This document shows positions 6,810 through 14,464 of a stretch of 15,226 bases of DNA, piece by piece. Origin of the DNA: an uncultured Lachnospiraceae bacterium (lineage in GTDB: Bacteria > Bacillota > Clostridia > Lachnospirales > Lachnospiraceae). The stretch is from positions 1 through 15,226 of the forward strand of contig CACZQT010000430.1 in the NCBI GenBank assembly GCA_902783295.1. The letters run 5' to 3'. The first letter of the stretch is position 1. The number at the start of each line of letters is the position of its first letter. The notes beneath the pieces are model-generated. The model made no database searches, was not told the DNA's origin, and was given only the letters and a program-made list of their open reading frames with translations. The position numbers and the translations under genes are program-made.

Positions 6810-8498
6810 TTACTGTTCCGCTGCCTCCAGACGGATGGCATAACCGTCCTCGTCAAACAGAATCCTTGCAACCGGCAGATCCTTACCGTCTTTTCCGAAC
6901 AGTTCCTCAGAAATAGCCAGGTCTTTTCCTTCCTTCCGGAATACTGCTCCGTCGCGGATATAGAGTTCCACCTCAAAAGTTTCCTTCTTTGTTTCGGGAG
7001 TTTCAGGCTCCTCCGGTTCCTCCGGAACCAGTTCCTCTTCTTCTCCCTCTTCCGCGCTTTCTTCTTCCTCGTCTACCGGAATCAGTTCCTCTTCTTCCAC
7101 CAGGTCTTCCGCAGGAACCTGAATAATGCTCTCAGCCACAGCCTTAACGACTATGTAGCCCTTTTCCTGGTGCAGGGTTCCGTTTTTCAGTACAAAGGTC
7201 AGAACAGATGCTCCCTTGCTGTCCATCCCCTTCGACTCGATCTTCTCGCGGTCGGGAGGATTCGGAAGCTCGATGGGCAGAAGCTCTTCCGTTTCTTCTT
7301 CAACTGCTTCCGTCGTCTCTTCCGGTTCCACGTATTCTTCAGCTGCTTCCGTCGTCTCTTCCGGTTCCACGTATTCTTCCGCTTCTTCCGTCGTCTCCTC
7401 CGGTTCCACGTACTCTTCCGCTGCCTCTGTGGTCTCTGCAGCCGCTTCAGTCTGTTCTTCTTCCACCTGCTCTTTGTTTTCTTCGTCTTCCTTCGCGGAT
7501 TCTTCCACCTGATTTACGGGTTCATCCTCCGGAAGTTCTTCCGGCTGCCCTTCTGTCGTTTCCTCAGGGACTTCTTCCGTTTCTGCCGCCTGGTTTACCA
7601 CTTCTTCCGGAATTTCTTCTTCCGTCTGAGCTGCCGGCTGTTCTTCCGTCGTTTCCTCCACGATCTGAATCATGGGTTCTTCCGTTGTCTCTTCCGCCTG
7701 GGTTGTGGGCGGTTCTTCCGCCGCAGGCTCCGCGCCGACTTCCGTAGAATCCTCTATTTCAACAACCAGGGCACCTTCATCCTGTGCTGTTGTCTCCTTG
7801 TATTCTACGGCTTCCTCGGTCTCTTCGAGCACAAGAAGCTCTTCATCCGCCGGTTCTGCCTGGTTTCCTGCAGCTGCAGGATCCTGTGCAAGGTCTTCCT
7901 GGCTCTCTTCAGCCAGTGTTTCCTCTTCCGGATCTCCGGAATCTTCGAAAATGTCATCCTCGTCGGTCAGAGTCTCATCCTCGTCAAAGGGCATATCCGC
8001 TTCCTGCCCTGGGATGTCATCCTCGATCTCAAGGTTTGCCTCTATCTCATCCTCGACGATTTCAATCTGTTCGATCTCATCCTCTGCTGTTTCCTCTACC
8101 GGCATATCATCTTCCACATAATCGACTTCTTCCTCAGGCTCCAGAATGAGCTCCTCGGTTTCGACGATCATGATTTCTTCTTCCTCTTCCGGCTCCTGCT
8201 TCGCAGTTTCTTTCCGGGTTTCCTGCTCCTGCTGGGCCTTCGTACCCGAAGCCGTCTGCGTTCCCGAAGGCAGCTCCCCTGACGCGTGAGAAGCGGCTTC
8301 CGGTTTTCCGGCCTGTGTTTCCAGCACTTCCGGGCCGGCTTCTATCCTTTCCGCCGTAATGGTAGATTCTGCGGCTGTCGTGGTCTCTGCCGCCGTAGTT
8401 TCTACAGCTTTCGTTGTCTCAACTACAGCCGGCTTTTTCGTGCAGCCCGCCAGAAGGCAGGCAGACAGCGCCAGCACCATCCAGATATTCTTTTTCAT
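6810..8498 (-). CDS. Glu/Thr-rich repeat lipoprotein, function unknown
   Basis: Secreted, lipid-anchored protein of 562 residues; I do not recognise a family. Seen: signal peptide MKKNIWMVLALSAC with lipobox LAGC (Cys19), a Thr/Ala/Glu linker (20-100), then an extremely acidic low-complexity region (about 100-405) rich in ETTE motifs. Three tandem 13-residue repeats EYVEPEETTEAAE sit at 362-400. The C-terminus has two short beta-type segments (about 430-460 and 507-560) around a second acidic linker. These may be two copies of one small module: VLTFVLKNGTLHQEKG and EVELYIRDGAVFRKEG align by eye. GGAGG lies 7 nt before the ATG. It has its own candidate promoter and is followed by two hairpins, so it is probably monocistronic. 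A surface stalk or cation-binding role is only a guess. Confidence 0.85.
   Translation of the reverse strand: MKKNIWMVLALSACLLAGCTKKPAVVETTKAVETTAAETTTAAESTITAERIEAGPEVLETQAGKPEAASHASGELPSGTQTASGTKAQQEQETRKETAKQEPEEEEEIMIVETEELILEPEEEVDYVEDDMPVEETAEDEIEQIEIVEDEIEANLEIEDDIPGQEADMPFDEDETLTDEDDIFEDSGDPEEETLAEESQEDLAQDPAAAGNQAEPADEELLVLEETEEAVEYKETTAQDEGALVVEIEDSTEVGAEPAAEEPPTTQAEETTEEPMIQIVEETTEEQPAAQTEEEIPEEVVNQAAETEEVPEETTEGQPEELPEDEPVNQVEESAKEDEENKEQVEEEQTEAAAETTEAAEEYVEPEETTEEAEEYVEPEETTEAAEEYVEPEETTEAVEEETEELLPIELPNPPDREKIESKGMDSKGASVLTFVLKNGTLHQEKGYIVVKAVAESIIQVPAEDLVEEEELIPVDEEEESAEEGEEEELVPEEPEEPETPETKKETFEVELYIRDGAVFRKEGKDLAISEELFGKDGKDLPVARILFDEDGYAIRLEAAEQ
7299..7415 (-). repeat. 39-bp tandem repeat (3 copies) in the lipoprotein gene
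   Basis: Three units 39 bp apart (cgtcgtctc at 7311 and 7350, cgtcgtctc again at 7389) encode EYVEPEETTEAAE-type 13-residue repeats, residues 362-400. A decayed fourth unit may follow towards 7440. The copies are nearly identical in DNA, which suggests slippage or unequal recombination. Confidence 0.9.
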
Positions 8499-8577
8499 TG
8501 TTCATCCTCCCTTCCAGGTATCCTGTACCTGTTTTATATGTTCACTGACGGTTTAGCAGTATCCTGTTTGTACCGCT

Positions 8578-8606
8578 ATGATAACAGAAGCCCTGCCGGT
8601 TTACAA
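8578..8606 (-). promoter_or_regulatory. Candidate sigma-A promoter of the acidic lipoprotein gene
   Basis: On the minus strand TTGTAA (-35, 8601-8606), a 17-bp spacer and TATCAT (-10, 8578-8583). A start near 8571 gives a leader of about 72 nt before the lipoprotein ATG. The -35 box lies in the loop of the hairpin at 8591-8623. Confidence 0.55.
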
Positions 8607-8623
8607 CCGATTTTCCGGCAGGG
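8591..8623 (-). terminator. Hairpin after the AEC permease gene, overlapping the next promoter
   Basis: Arms ccctgccgg (8591-8599) and ccggcaggg (8615-8623) pair over 9 bp, extendable by a G-T and an A-T pair, with a 15-nt loop. It lies about 105 nt past the permease stop. On the minus strand CTTCTGTTAT follows, a poor U-tract, so termination is plausible but not certain. Confidence 0.45.
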
Positions 8624-8677
8624 TTCTCTGACAAACTTCTGAAAGTTTTATGAAGCCGCAGCGCGCTTTCCCCGGGT

Positions 8678-8703
8678 ATGCCGGGACGCTGCCGTACCGG
8701 CAT
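8678..8703. repeat. Imperfect hairpin just after the permease stop
   Basis: Arms atgccgg (8678-8684) and ccggcat (8697-8703) with a 12-nt loop, extendable by two G-C pairs past one mismatch. It lies 25 nt downstream of the AEC permease stop on the minus strand and has no U-tract after it. It may be a 3'-end hairpin of that transcript. Confidence 0.4.
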
Positions 8704-8727
8704 GCCTGTAATTCCGCCCGCCTGCTG

Positions 8728-9645
8728 TTACATCGCGAAAACCAGACACCACAAGGGAGCTGTCGCCACGGAAAGAATGGTGGAAATCGCCACCAGCCTG
8801 GAAGCCAGTGCCGCATCTCTGCCATACTGGGCGGAAAGCACCGCGGTTGTACTGGCAGCCGGCATGGCGGTAAGGAGTACGATGACCCCCGCAGCCAGTT
8901 CGTCCATACGGGTCAGTTTACACAGCAGAAGAGCGATCCCCGGAATCAGAAACAGGCGGATAAAACAGAACAGCACCGTATCCTTGTTGATCAGCCCTTT
9001 AAAGTTAACGCCTCCCAGAAGACTTCCCACCAACAGCATGCACATGGCCGTGTTTGCATTGGCAATCGCTTTCACGCTGGCTCCCAGGAAACCGGGCAGC
9101 GTGAGCGGCGTCATCAGCAGAACCATCCCGACCGCCACAGCGACAATACAGGGGTGGGTCACCACTTTCTGCAGCGTCTTCTTCCAGTTTCCCTTTTCTC
9201 CCGTGAAAAAGGTAATTCCGATGGACCACATGAAAATTCTCTGCGGGATCAGGTAAATGGAAGCATACAGCAGTCCCATGCTTCCGAAAACCCCTTCTGC
9301 CACCGGATTTCCCAGAATTCCTGCGTTGGATATGACCGTGGCATACTCCAGTACCTTTTTCTGGTCATCCGCATAGTTCCGGTAAAACAGCTTTCCCAGA
9401 AGCAGGCTCCCTCCCTGGACCAGGAGATTTGCCGCAACCATTACTCCGCCCAGCGTCAGAATTTCCTGCCGGAACGGAACGTCAAAGGATTTCACAATAT
9501 TGCAGGGGAGAATCACATTCACCACCAGGCTGGTCAGGAATTTCCTGCCTTCCTTGTGAATAATGCCGATTTCCGCCAGGAAATAGCCCACCACCATCAG
9601 CAGAAGCAGTTCCCCCTGCATTTCCAGTAAGCTGGATAAATTCAT
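8728..9645 (-). CDS. AEC-family permease (auxin-efflux-carrier/malate-permease type)
   Basis: Integral membrane secondary transporter, 305 residues. Start chosen at 9645 (MNLSSLLEMQG) because GGAAGG lies 5 nt upstream and the family begins with this amphipathic/membrane segment; an open frame extends 34 codons further but is basic and unlike the family. Seen: many hydrophobic segments consistent with about ten helices, the central motif NAGILGNPV (107-115) and the late motif MPAASTTAVLSAQYG (261-275), both typical of AEC transporters. Bacterial relatives carry malate, other carboxylates or unknown solutes; the substrate here cannot be told. It follows the large transferase gene by 111 nt, a gap holding a hairpin (9668-9673 with 9692-9697). 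Confidence 0.9.
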   Translation of the reverse strand: MNLSSLLEMQGELLLLMVVGYFLAEIGIIHKEGRKFLTSLVVNVILPCNIVKSFDVPFRQEILTLGGVMVAANLLVQGGSLLLGKLFYRNYADDQKKVLEYATVISNAGILGNPVAEGVFGSMGLLYASIYLIPQRIFMWSIGITFFTGEKGNWKKTLQKVVTHPCIVAVAVGMVLLMTPLTLPGFLGASVKAIANANTAMCMLLVGSLLGGVNFKGLINKDTVLFCFIRLFLIPGIALLLCKLTRMDELAAGVIVLLTAMPAASTTAVLSAQYGRDAALASRLVAISTILSVATAPLWCLVFAM

Positions 9646-9735
9646 ACCTGCCTTCCGCCTCCTCTCCGTGCGGTCCAGGGCTTTGGCCGCGCCGCACAGG
9701 CATCCGTCAGACGCCTTACACTGTCTTCTCCGCGG

Positions 9736-9764
9736 AAGCAGCAACAACGCTGCTTTTTATTTTT
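9736..9764 (+). terminator. Hairpin plus T-tract at the end of the large transferase gene, plus orientation
   Basis: Arms aagcagc (9736-9742) and gctgctt (9749-9755) enclose a 6-nt loop. In the plus direction tttttattttt (9754-9764) follows, a good intrinsic-terminator shape, though no plus-strand gene lies upstream. In the minus direction the hairpin begins directly at the TAA of the transferase gene and is preceded, not followed, by the A/T tract. It could block antisense transcription or act weakly for the minus transcript. Confidence 0.5.
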
Positions 9765-12700
9765 CGAAGAACTCCAGGATCTGATCATTTGTATAGCAGA
9801 CCCTCGCGTCTTCTAACTCTCCTGTTATGCCCTGCATTTCAACCAGCAGCTGCCGGTTCATAAAGAAGACGAAATGACTCCGCCGGGCTGCGTAGCACAG
9901 GGCATCCTTCAGCAGGCGGTCACCCAGGCGGATGCTCTGCACCATTTCCTCGTTAATAAAGAGAATCTTCTCTCCGCGCATGGTAGACAGGGCGAGTACC
10001 AGGTTCGGATCCAGTACATCGTAAATCACTATCGTGTCGAACTGTACGTGTCCGTATTCACGGTAGATCATCAGCGCATAATCATACTGCAGATAAGGGA
10101 TGATTTCCTCGAAGCTCAGTTTCCTCTCCAGGTATTTCTGCATCAGCAGCCGGCCTCTGGCCGTAAGGTGCGTATCCCGTACCATGCCGTATACCGGATT
10201 ATCCCGCAGCAGCGGGTAGGAATTATCCTTGTGGTCATCCATGGCATACATTTCGCCGGAGAAATAGAGCTGGTTCTTTTCCCGGTTGTAGGCCGCAGCG
10301 ATCTCCTTCAATATGTCTGTTTCCTTCGACGCCTGGAAGCGTTCGGAGAAGATCATGATCTGCTTTTTGCCGCTCTTCGGAATATCTTTGAGCACCAGAT
10401 CCGGATCTGGTGCATCCGCCATGATACTGGTGAGTTTCTTCGCGTTCACAGGCGAATCATACCGGCAGAACCGTTCATAAGCTTCGGTATCATCATAGGT
10501 CTTTCCCCGCCGCAGAGCTTCCACCACCTCTTCTTTGGACATGGCCTTATCGAAGGGCAGCTCCATCAGGTCCATATAGGTACCGCGGCGTTTCCGGTAC
10601 AGTTCGTAATCCTCGCAGTACAGAACAATCTGCCGTCTCGTTGCCAGATAATCATAGAAAACACTGGAATAGTCCGTGATCAGAGCGTCCGTGGCTGCCA
10701 ACAGCTTATAGCTGTCCAGGTTCGCAGGGAACTGCCGGATATGCCGGAATCCATTATAGTCCACGGAATCACTGACCTTATGGTGCAGGTTGCAGTACAG
10801 GATTTCATCATCCCTGAGCCGGCTGTCCATAAAGTACAGGAAATCCCGGCTTTCCGCCACCACCTGTCCTTCCTCCAGATAATCCTTCCAGGTCGGCATA
10901 TAGGCATATATCTTCTGCAGACCGGGAGCGAGTTTCTCCCGCAGCGCTTCTCTTTCTTCCTCCCCCACTGCCATCATGCCGCCGGTCCGGGGATAGCCCA
11001 GCATCAGTGCTTTTCCGTACATCAGGTCCGCGACCTTGTACGAAGAAAGCATGGCTTCCCGCGTATAGTCATTGGGGTACAGGAGATAATCCGAGTCAAT
11101 AAAGCTTCTCTGTGTCCCGCCGTCTTTGTGCAGGTTGCGGAAATTCTTGGCAAGTCCCAGTTTTTTCAGCGGAGTACCGTGCCAGGTATCAATCACGATC
11201 TGCCCGGGTTTTTTGGTCCATCCTTCCGGGAAATAGGTTTCCGTCAGCAGATATTGGGCTTTGGAAAGCCACTCGTCGTATTTCCGGGTGGAAATCAGTA
11301 CTTCCGTCCGCTTCCAGTGGTTCTCTTTGATGAACTGCTTTACAACCTTTTCCGATGCCTTCCAGCCCCGGACGAAAATCCGGTATCCTTCAAATTCGTC
11401 GGAATAGTTCAGTTCATTCAGGATATACTGCAGATTTCCCCGCACGCTGTGGGCAAGTCCTAACATTACCACCGTCTTTTCTTCGATCGGCAGATCATAG
11501 TAATAATCCGCCACACTGGGTTTCCCGGCTTCCTCGCTGCCTTCCTCTCCCAGGCCTGCCAGACTGTCATAGGCAGGAAGTTTTGCCTTTCTTTCCGCCA
11601 GGGAGAATTCTCCCATCAGCTTCTCATCATCCCCCTTTGCGGCCAGAAGGTCCACCTTGGGAACAGGCGCAAAAGTATAATGGTTTTCCGCCAGTTCTCT
11701 GGCCTTCCTGGCTTCCGCAAGTTCCGGGAAGATCCACTGTTCCTGATAAGCCAGCATGGCATTGTAGATTCTCCGGCAGTTGTTTCTGTCGTTATAGAAG
11801 AAGAAATCATCCGCTCTCCGCACATACTCTTCCTTCATGCGGCAGCCGTCCGCCATGTATTCCTCCAGGACGCTGATCAGTTCATCGTTGTCATGGCAGA
11901 TTTCCCCGAAAGCCATGGTGTCGTAATAAAAACTGCCTTCCTCATAGTGCTGGGGAATATCCCTGTGATGCAGATAAACCACAGGCTTTCGCATATAGGC
12001 AAAATCGAACTGAACTCCGGAAAAGTCTGTTACCATCAGGCTGGATTCACAGAACATTTTTTCATAGCTCATGTCCCCGACTGCGGGAATAATATCCACG
12101 TAATCATTCCGGTCGAAATCCTCCACCTGCGAACTGACAATAGGATGGAGCACGTATTTTATGCGGTAACCGTATTTCTTCGCGGCTTCAATCAGACGGG
12201 AATCGTTGATCAGGGCATTGTAAATCCGGAAGTACGTGCTCTCTTTAAACAGAGGGTTGTAGTCACGGACTTCCCCTTCACTGGTACGGACCGGTGTGGC
12301 TGCCTGCATGCGCCAGGTGGGGCTGATGAGAATCTGTTTCTGATCATTATTCACCAGGCCGTCATAACGCGGAACACCCGTCAGCTTCAAAGCGCCATAA
12401 CCGGCATAATCGTAAACCGGGCGGGACAGATTCTCTATCTCATATTTCGAAGCGCAGAAATACAGCCTTGTATTATCACGGAGACGGTTCTGGGCTACGG
12501 CAATCTGCTGAACGCTCATGCCGTGCTGTACGCAGCAGACGTGGAAATCCGGCAGGTCACGGATATAGCCGGAATTGACCATTCCGAAATTATTGAAGGC
12601 AAAAACCGTGGAATTGGAAATCACCATCATATCCGCCATCAGGAACACCAGGCGGTGTTTGATGGTTCCGCGCACCAGCGGATGATATCCTTCCTTCTTC

Positions 12701-14415
12701 AGCCGGCGGTAGTCCGCCGACTTCTTATCTACCAGGTAGTAATGCCGGAAATTGTTGTCCTGCGCACTGGCGTACTTGTAAAGATATTCCGAAGAGTCCC
12801 CGGCTTTATAAATCTTGTCCAGATACATCCAGATCGGTCTGCGCTTGATGAATTTCCGTGTGGCAAAATAGGCCAGGCGGATCAGGATAAACAGCCAGGC
12901 GCGTTTCCGGTCATTTTTCGTGCGCATCATCTGTTTCCAGAGCGCCAGTTCCTTTTTCCGGTGCAGTTTTTTGCTGCTCTTTTCAATCCGGAGCCCGTCA
13001 TTGCACCGGGACATGATAAAAGGCTGCTTCCGGTCCTCAAAAGCCCAGTACTGCCCCATAAAACGGTTATTGATGCGGCTGAAATGGGACTCGTAGCCGT
13101 ACAGGATTTTCACTTTCTCTTTTCCGAACTCCGCAAAGCAGTAAATAACAGAGCCCGGATTATTGATATAGGGAATGGATACGTGGAAGGAATGCGCCTT
13201 GGCAATACTGACGCCAAGCACTTTTGTCAGCGCGTAGCGCTCATTGTAAACCGGCTCGAAAATTTTGCCGGCAAATTCAAAATAGACTCTGTCCGCCATG
13301 GCGTACAGAACCGGATGGACCGTTCCGTCAATTTCCATCACCCCGTCCCTGGCATCCATAAACAGGATGTTGGTCCTGAGGCTTTTGATGGTGTTGAACA
13401 TCACGTCCTTCTCTGCATAGTACATGTTTCCGGACAGGTAGCCTGTACCGAAGGTGTAGTCCTTCCCGTATTTCAGAATGCCCAGTACCCACTTCACGGT
13501 ATCTCCGACATTGATATCCGCGATTTTCTTTGCATTCATCAGGATATGGTCGTCAATATAGGCCAGTCCCCCGGATACCCATCCGAAAAGCTCTTCCGCT
13601 TCTTCCTCGTCGATTACATGCTTGTTCCGGTTATTCCAGTTAGCCAGGAAGCGTCTGGTCACGGTAAAAAGGAAGTGCGTCTGCACGACCAGGGGTACAG
13701 TTCCGTGCTTTTCCTTCAGTTCCGCCAGCCAGGGCAGCCAGAATTCCGTGAAAGATTCCCGGTAAAAGCTCTTCTCATAAATGCCGTGGAAGTAAAGCAG
13801 GTCTCCTTCCCTCTCTCTGGCGCTGCAGTAGGCAGGACCGGGAAGAAACACCACTGTCTCTGAACGGATACAGAGGGAAAGGAACAGCTTCCGTTCGCCT
13901 TCCAGAGGCGGAGCCGGGGAGAAGTCCCCTTCCTTCAGCAGGCTTTTCTTCACGAAAGTGCCGCCAAAATAAAAAGGATGGCATTCTGTTTCCCGGTTCA
14001 GGAAAAAGACCGTTTCCCGGTCAACTTTATTTCCCGAAAAAGCCCCGATCGTATCATCCGGCATCTTCTTGTTTACGATATAAAGCCTGCGGTCCGGATG
14101 CCGGGATATGCAGGCTGCCATTTTTTCCAGGATTCCGTCCGTCCAGGTATCCCCGCCGTACAGCTGGGTCAGGTACTCCCCCTCCGCGTTGTCTGCCGCA
14201 TGACGGTAAACGGTGCATTCTTCAGCGCCTTCAAAGCCATCCACTGTTTCCAGTCCCGGCAGGTCAGAGGCTTCCCTGCGAAACGAAGGATCCGCACCGT
14301 ACAGCAGTACCTGTACAGGCCTGGCGTAAGAGAGCATTTCCTTCTTCAGGAATTCCAGTGTTTTCCGGTTTTTTTCGATTTTTTCATCCGCTATCCAGAT
14401 GATCGTCATTTTCAT
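9757..14415 (-). CDS. Giant wall-polymer transferase with two CDP-glycerol glycerophosphotransferase-type domains
   Basis: Predicted membrane-associated cytoplasmic enzyme of 1552 residues that builds a polyol-phosphate-type wall or capsule polymer. Residues 1-240 look like a degenerate GT2 (GT-A) domain: NAEGEYLTQLYGGDTW (76-91) matches the GT2 Asp-box region, but GGD replaces DxD. Residues 290-500 are a linker with no family I recognise, followed by a basic stretch (about 500-526). First TagF-like domain (about 527-890): WMYLDK, QHGMS (His631), SPTW (699), LHP (His757), TDFSG (Ser799). Second (about 978-1330): DTWHGTPLKKLG (His1079), MPTW (1173), NLHHK (His1211), TDYSS (1248). Residues 1350-1552 form a further unassigned, Rossmann-like part. 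AGAGG lies 8 nt before the start, and the gene follows the TagH-type ATPase gene by 49 nt. Ordinary TagF proteins have one such domain, so this is a fused form. The donor (CDP-glycerol, CDP-ribitol or other) cannot be told. Confidence 0.88.
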   Translation of the reverse strand: MKMTIIWIADEKIEKNRKTLEFLKKEMLSYARPVQVLLYGADPSFRREASDLPGLETVDGFEGAEECTVYRHAADNAEGEYLTQLYGGDTWTDGILEKMAACISRHPDRRLYIVNKKMPDDTIGAFSGNKVDRETVFFLNRETECHPFYFGGTFVKKSLLKEGDFSPAPPLEGERKLFLSLCIRSETVVFLPGPAYCSAREREGDLLYFHGIYEKSFYRESFTEFWLPWLAELKEKHGTVPLVVQTHFLFTVTRRFLANWNNRNKHVIDEEEAEELFGWVSGGLAYIDDHILMNAKKIADINVGDTVKWVLGILKYGKDYTFGTGYLSGNMYYAEKDVMFNTIKSLRTNILFMDARDGVMEIDGTVHPVLYAMADRVYFEFAGKIFEPVYNERYALTKVLGVSIAKAHSFHVSIPYINNPGSVIYCFAEFGKEKVKILYGYESHFSRINNRFMGQYWAFEDRKQPFIMSRCNDGLRIEKSSKKLHRKKELALWKQMMRTKNDRKRAWLFILIRLAYFATRKFIKRRPIWMYLDKIYKAGDSSEYLYKYASAQDNNFRHYYLVDKKSADYRRLKKEGYHPLVRGTIKHRLVFLMADMMVISNSTVFAFNNFGMVNSGYIRDLPDFHVCCVQHGMSVQQIAVAQNRLRDNTRLYFCASKYEIENLSRPVYDYAGYGALKLTGVPRYDGLVNNDQKQILISPTWRMQAATPVRTSEGEVRDYNPLFKESTYFRIYNALINDSRLIEAAKKYGYRIKYVLHPIVSSQVEDFDRNDYVDIIPAVGDMSYEKMFCESSLMVTDFSGVQFDFAYMRKPVVYLHHRDIPQHYEEGSFYYDTMAFGEICHDNDELISVLEEYMADGCRMKEEYVRRADDFFFYNDRNNCRRIYNAMLAYQEQWIFPELAEARKARELAENHYTFAPVPKVDLLAAKGDDEKLMGEFSLAERKAKLPAYDSLAGLGEEGSEEAGKPSVADYYYDLPIEEKTVVMLGLAHSVRGNLQYILNELNYSDEFEGYRIFVRGWKASEKVVKQFIKENHWKRTEVLISTRKYDEWLSKAQYLLTETYFPEGWTKKPGQIVIDTWHGTPLKKLGLAKNFRNLHKDGGTQRSFIDSDYLLYPNDYTREAMLSSYKVADLMYGKALMLGYPRTGGMMAVGEEEREALREKLAPGLQKIYAYMPTWKDYLEEGQVVAESRDFLYFMDSRLRDDEILYCNLHHKVSDSVDYNGFRHIRQFPANLDSYKLLAATDALITDYSSVFYDYLATRRQIVLYCEDYELYRKRRGTYMDLMELPFDKAMSKEEVVEALRRGKTYDDTEAYERFCRYDSPVNAKKLTSIMADAPDPDLVLKDIPKSGKKQIMIFSERFQASKETDILKEIAAAYNREKNQLYFSGEMYAMDDHKDNSYPLLRDNPVYGMVRDTHLTARGRLLMQKYLERKLSFEEIIPYLQYDYALMIYREYGHVQFDTIVIYDVLDPNLVLALSTMRGEKILFINEEMVQSIRLGDRLLKDALCYAARRSHFVFFMNRQLLVEMQGITGELEDARVCYTNDQILEFFEK

Positions 14416-14464
14416 GGGTGCAACCTCTTCATCCGGCCCGTCATTTTGCCAGGGCTGTCAATCA

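Noticed and set aside
6732..8282. Plus-strand open frame of 516 codons rich in Phe/Arg
   Set aside because: Antisense of the Glu-rich lipoprotein (GAA/GAG read backwards as TTC/CTC). No start context.
9646..9747. Extra 34 codons at the N-terminus of the AEC permease
   Set aside because: Basic and Cys-containing, unlike the family, while a good ribosome site precedes the internal ATG at 9645.
11680..13863. Long plus-strand open frame (727 codons) and others opposite the giant transferase
   Set aside because: Composition is His/Arg/Phe-rich without motifs, and the minus strand carries clear catalytic motifs along the same stretch. It is a codon-usage shadow.
14456..14461. Perfect TTGACA on the minus strand between the ATPase and the giant transferase genes
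   Set aside because: No -10-like hexamer at 15-19 bp downstream; the region is GC-rich there, so a promoter is not supported.
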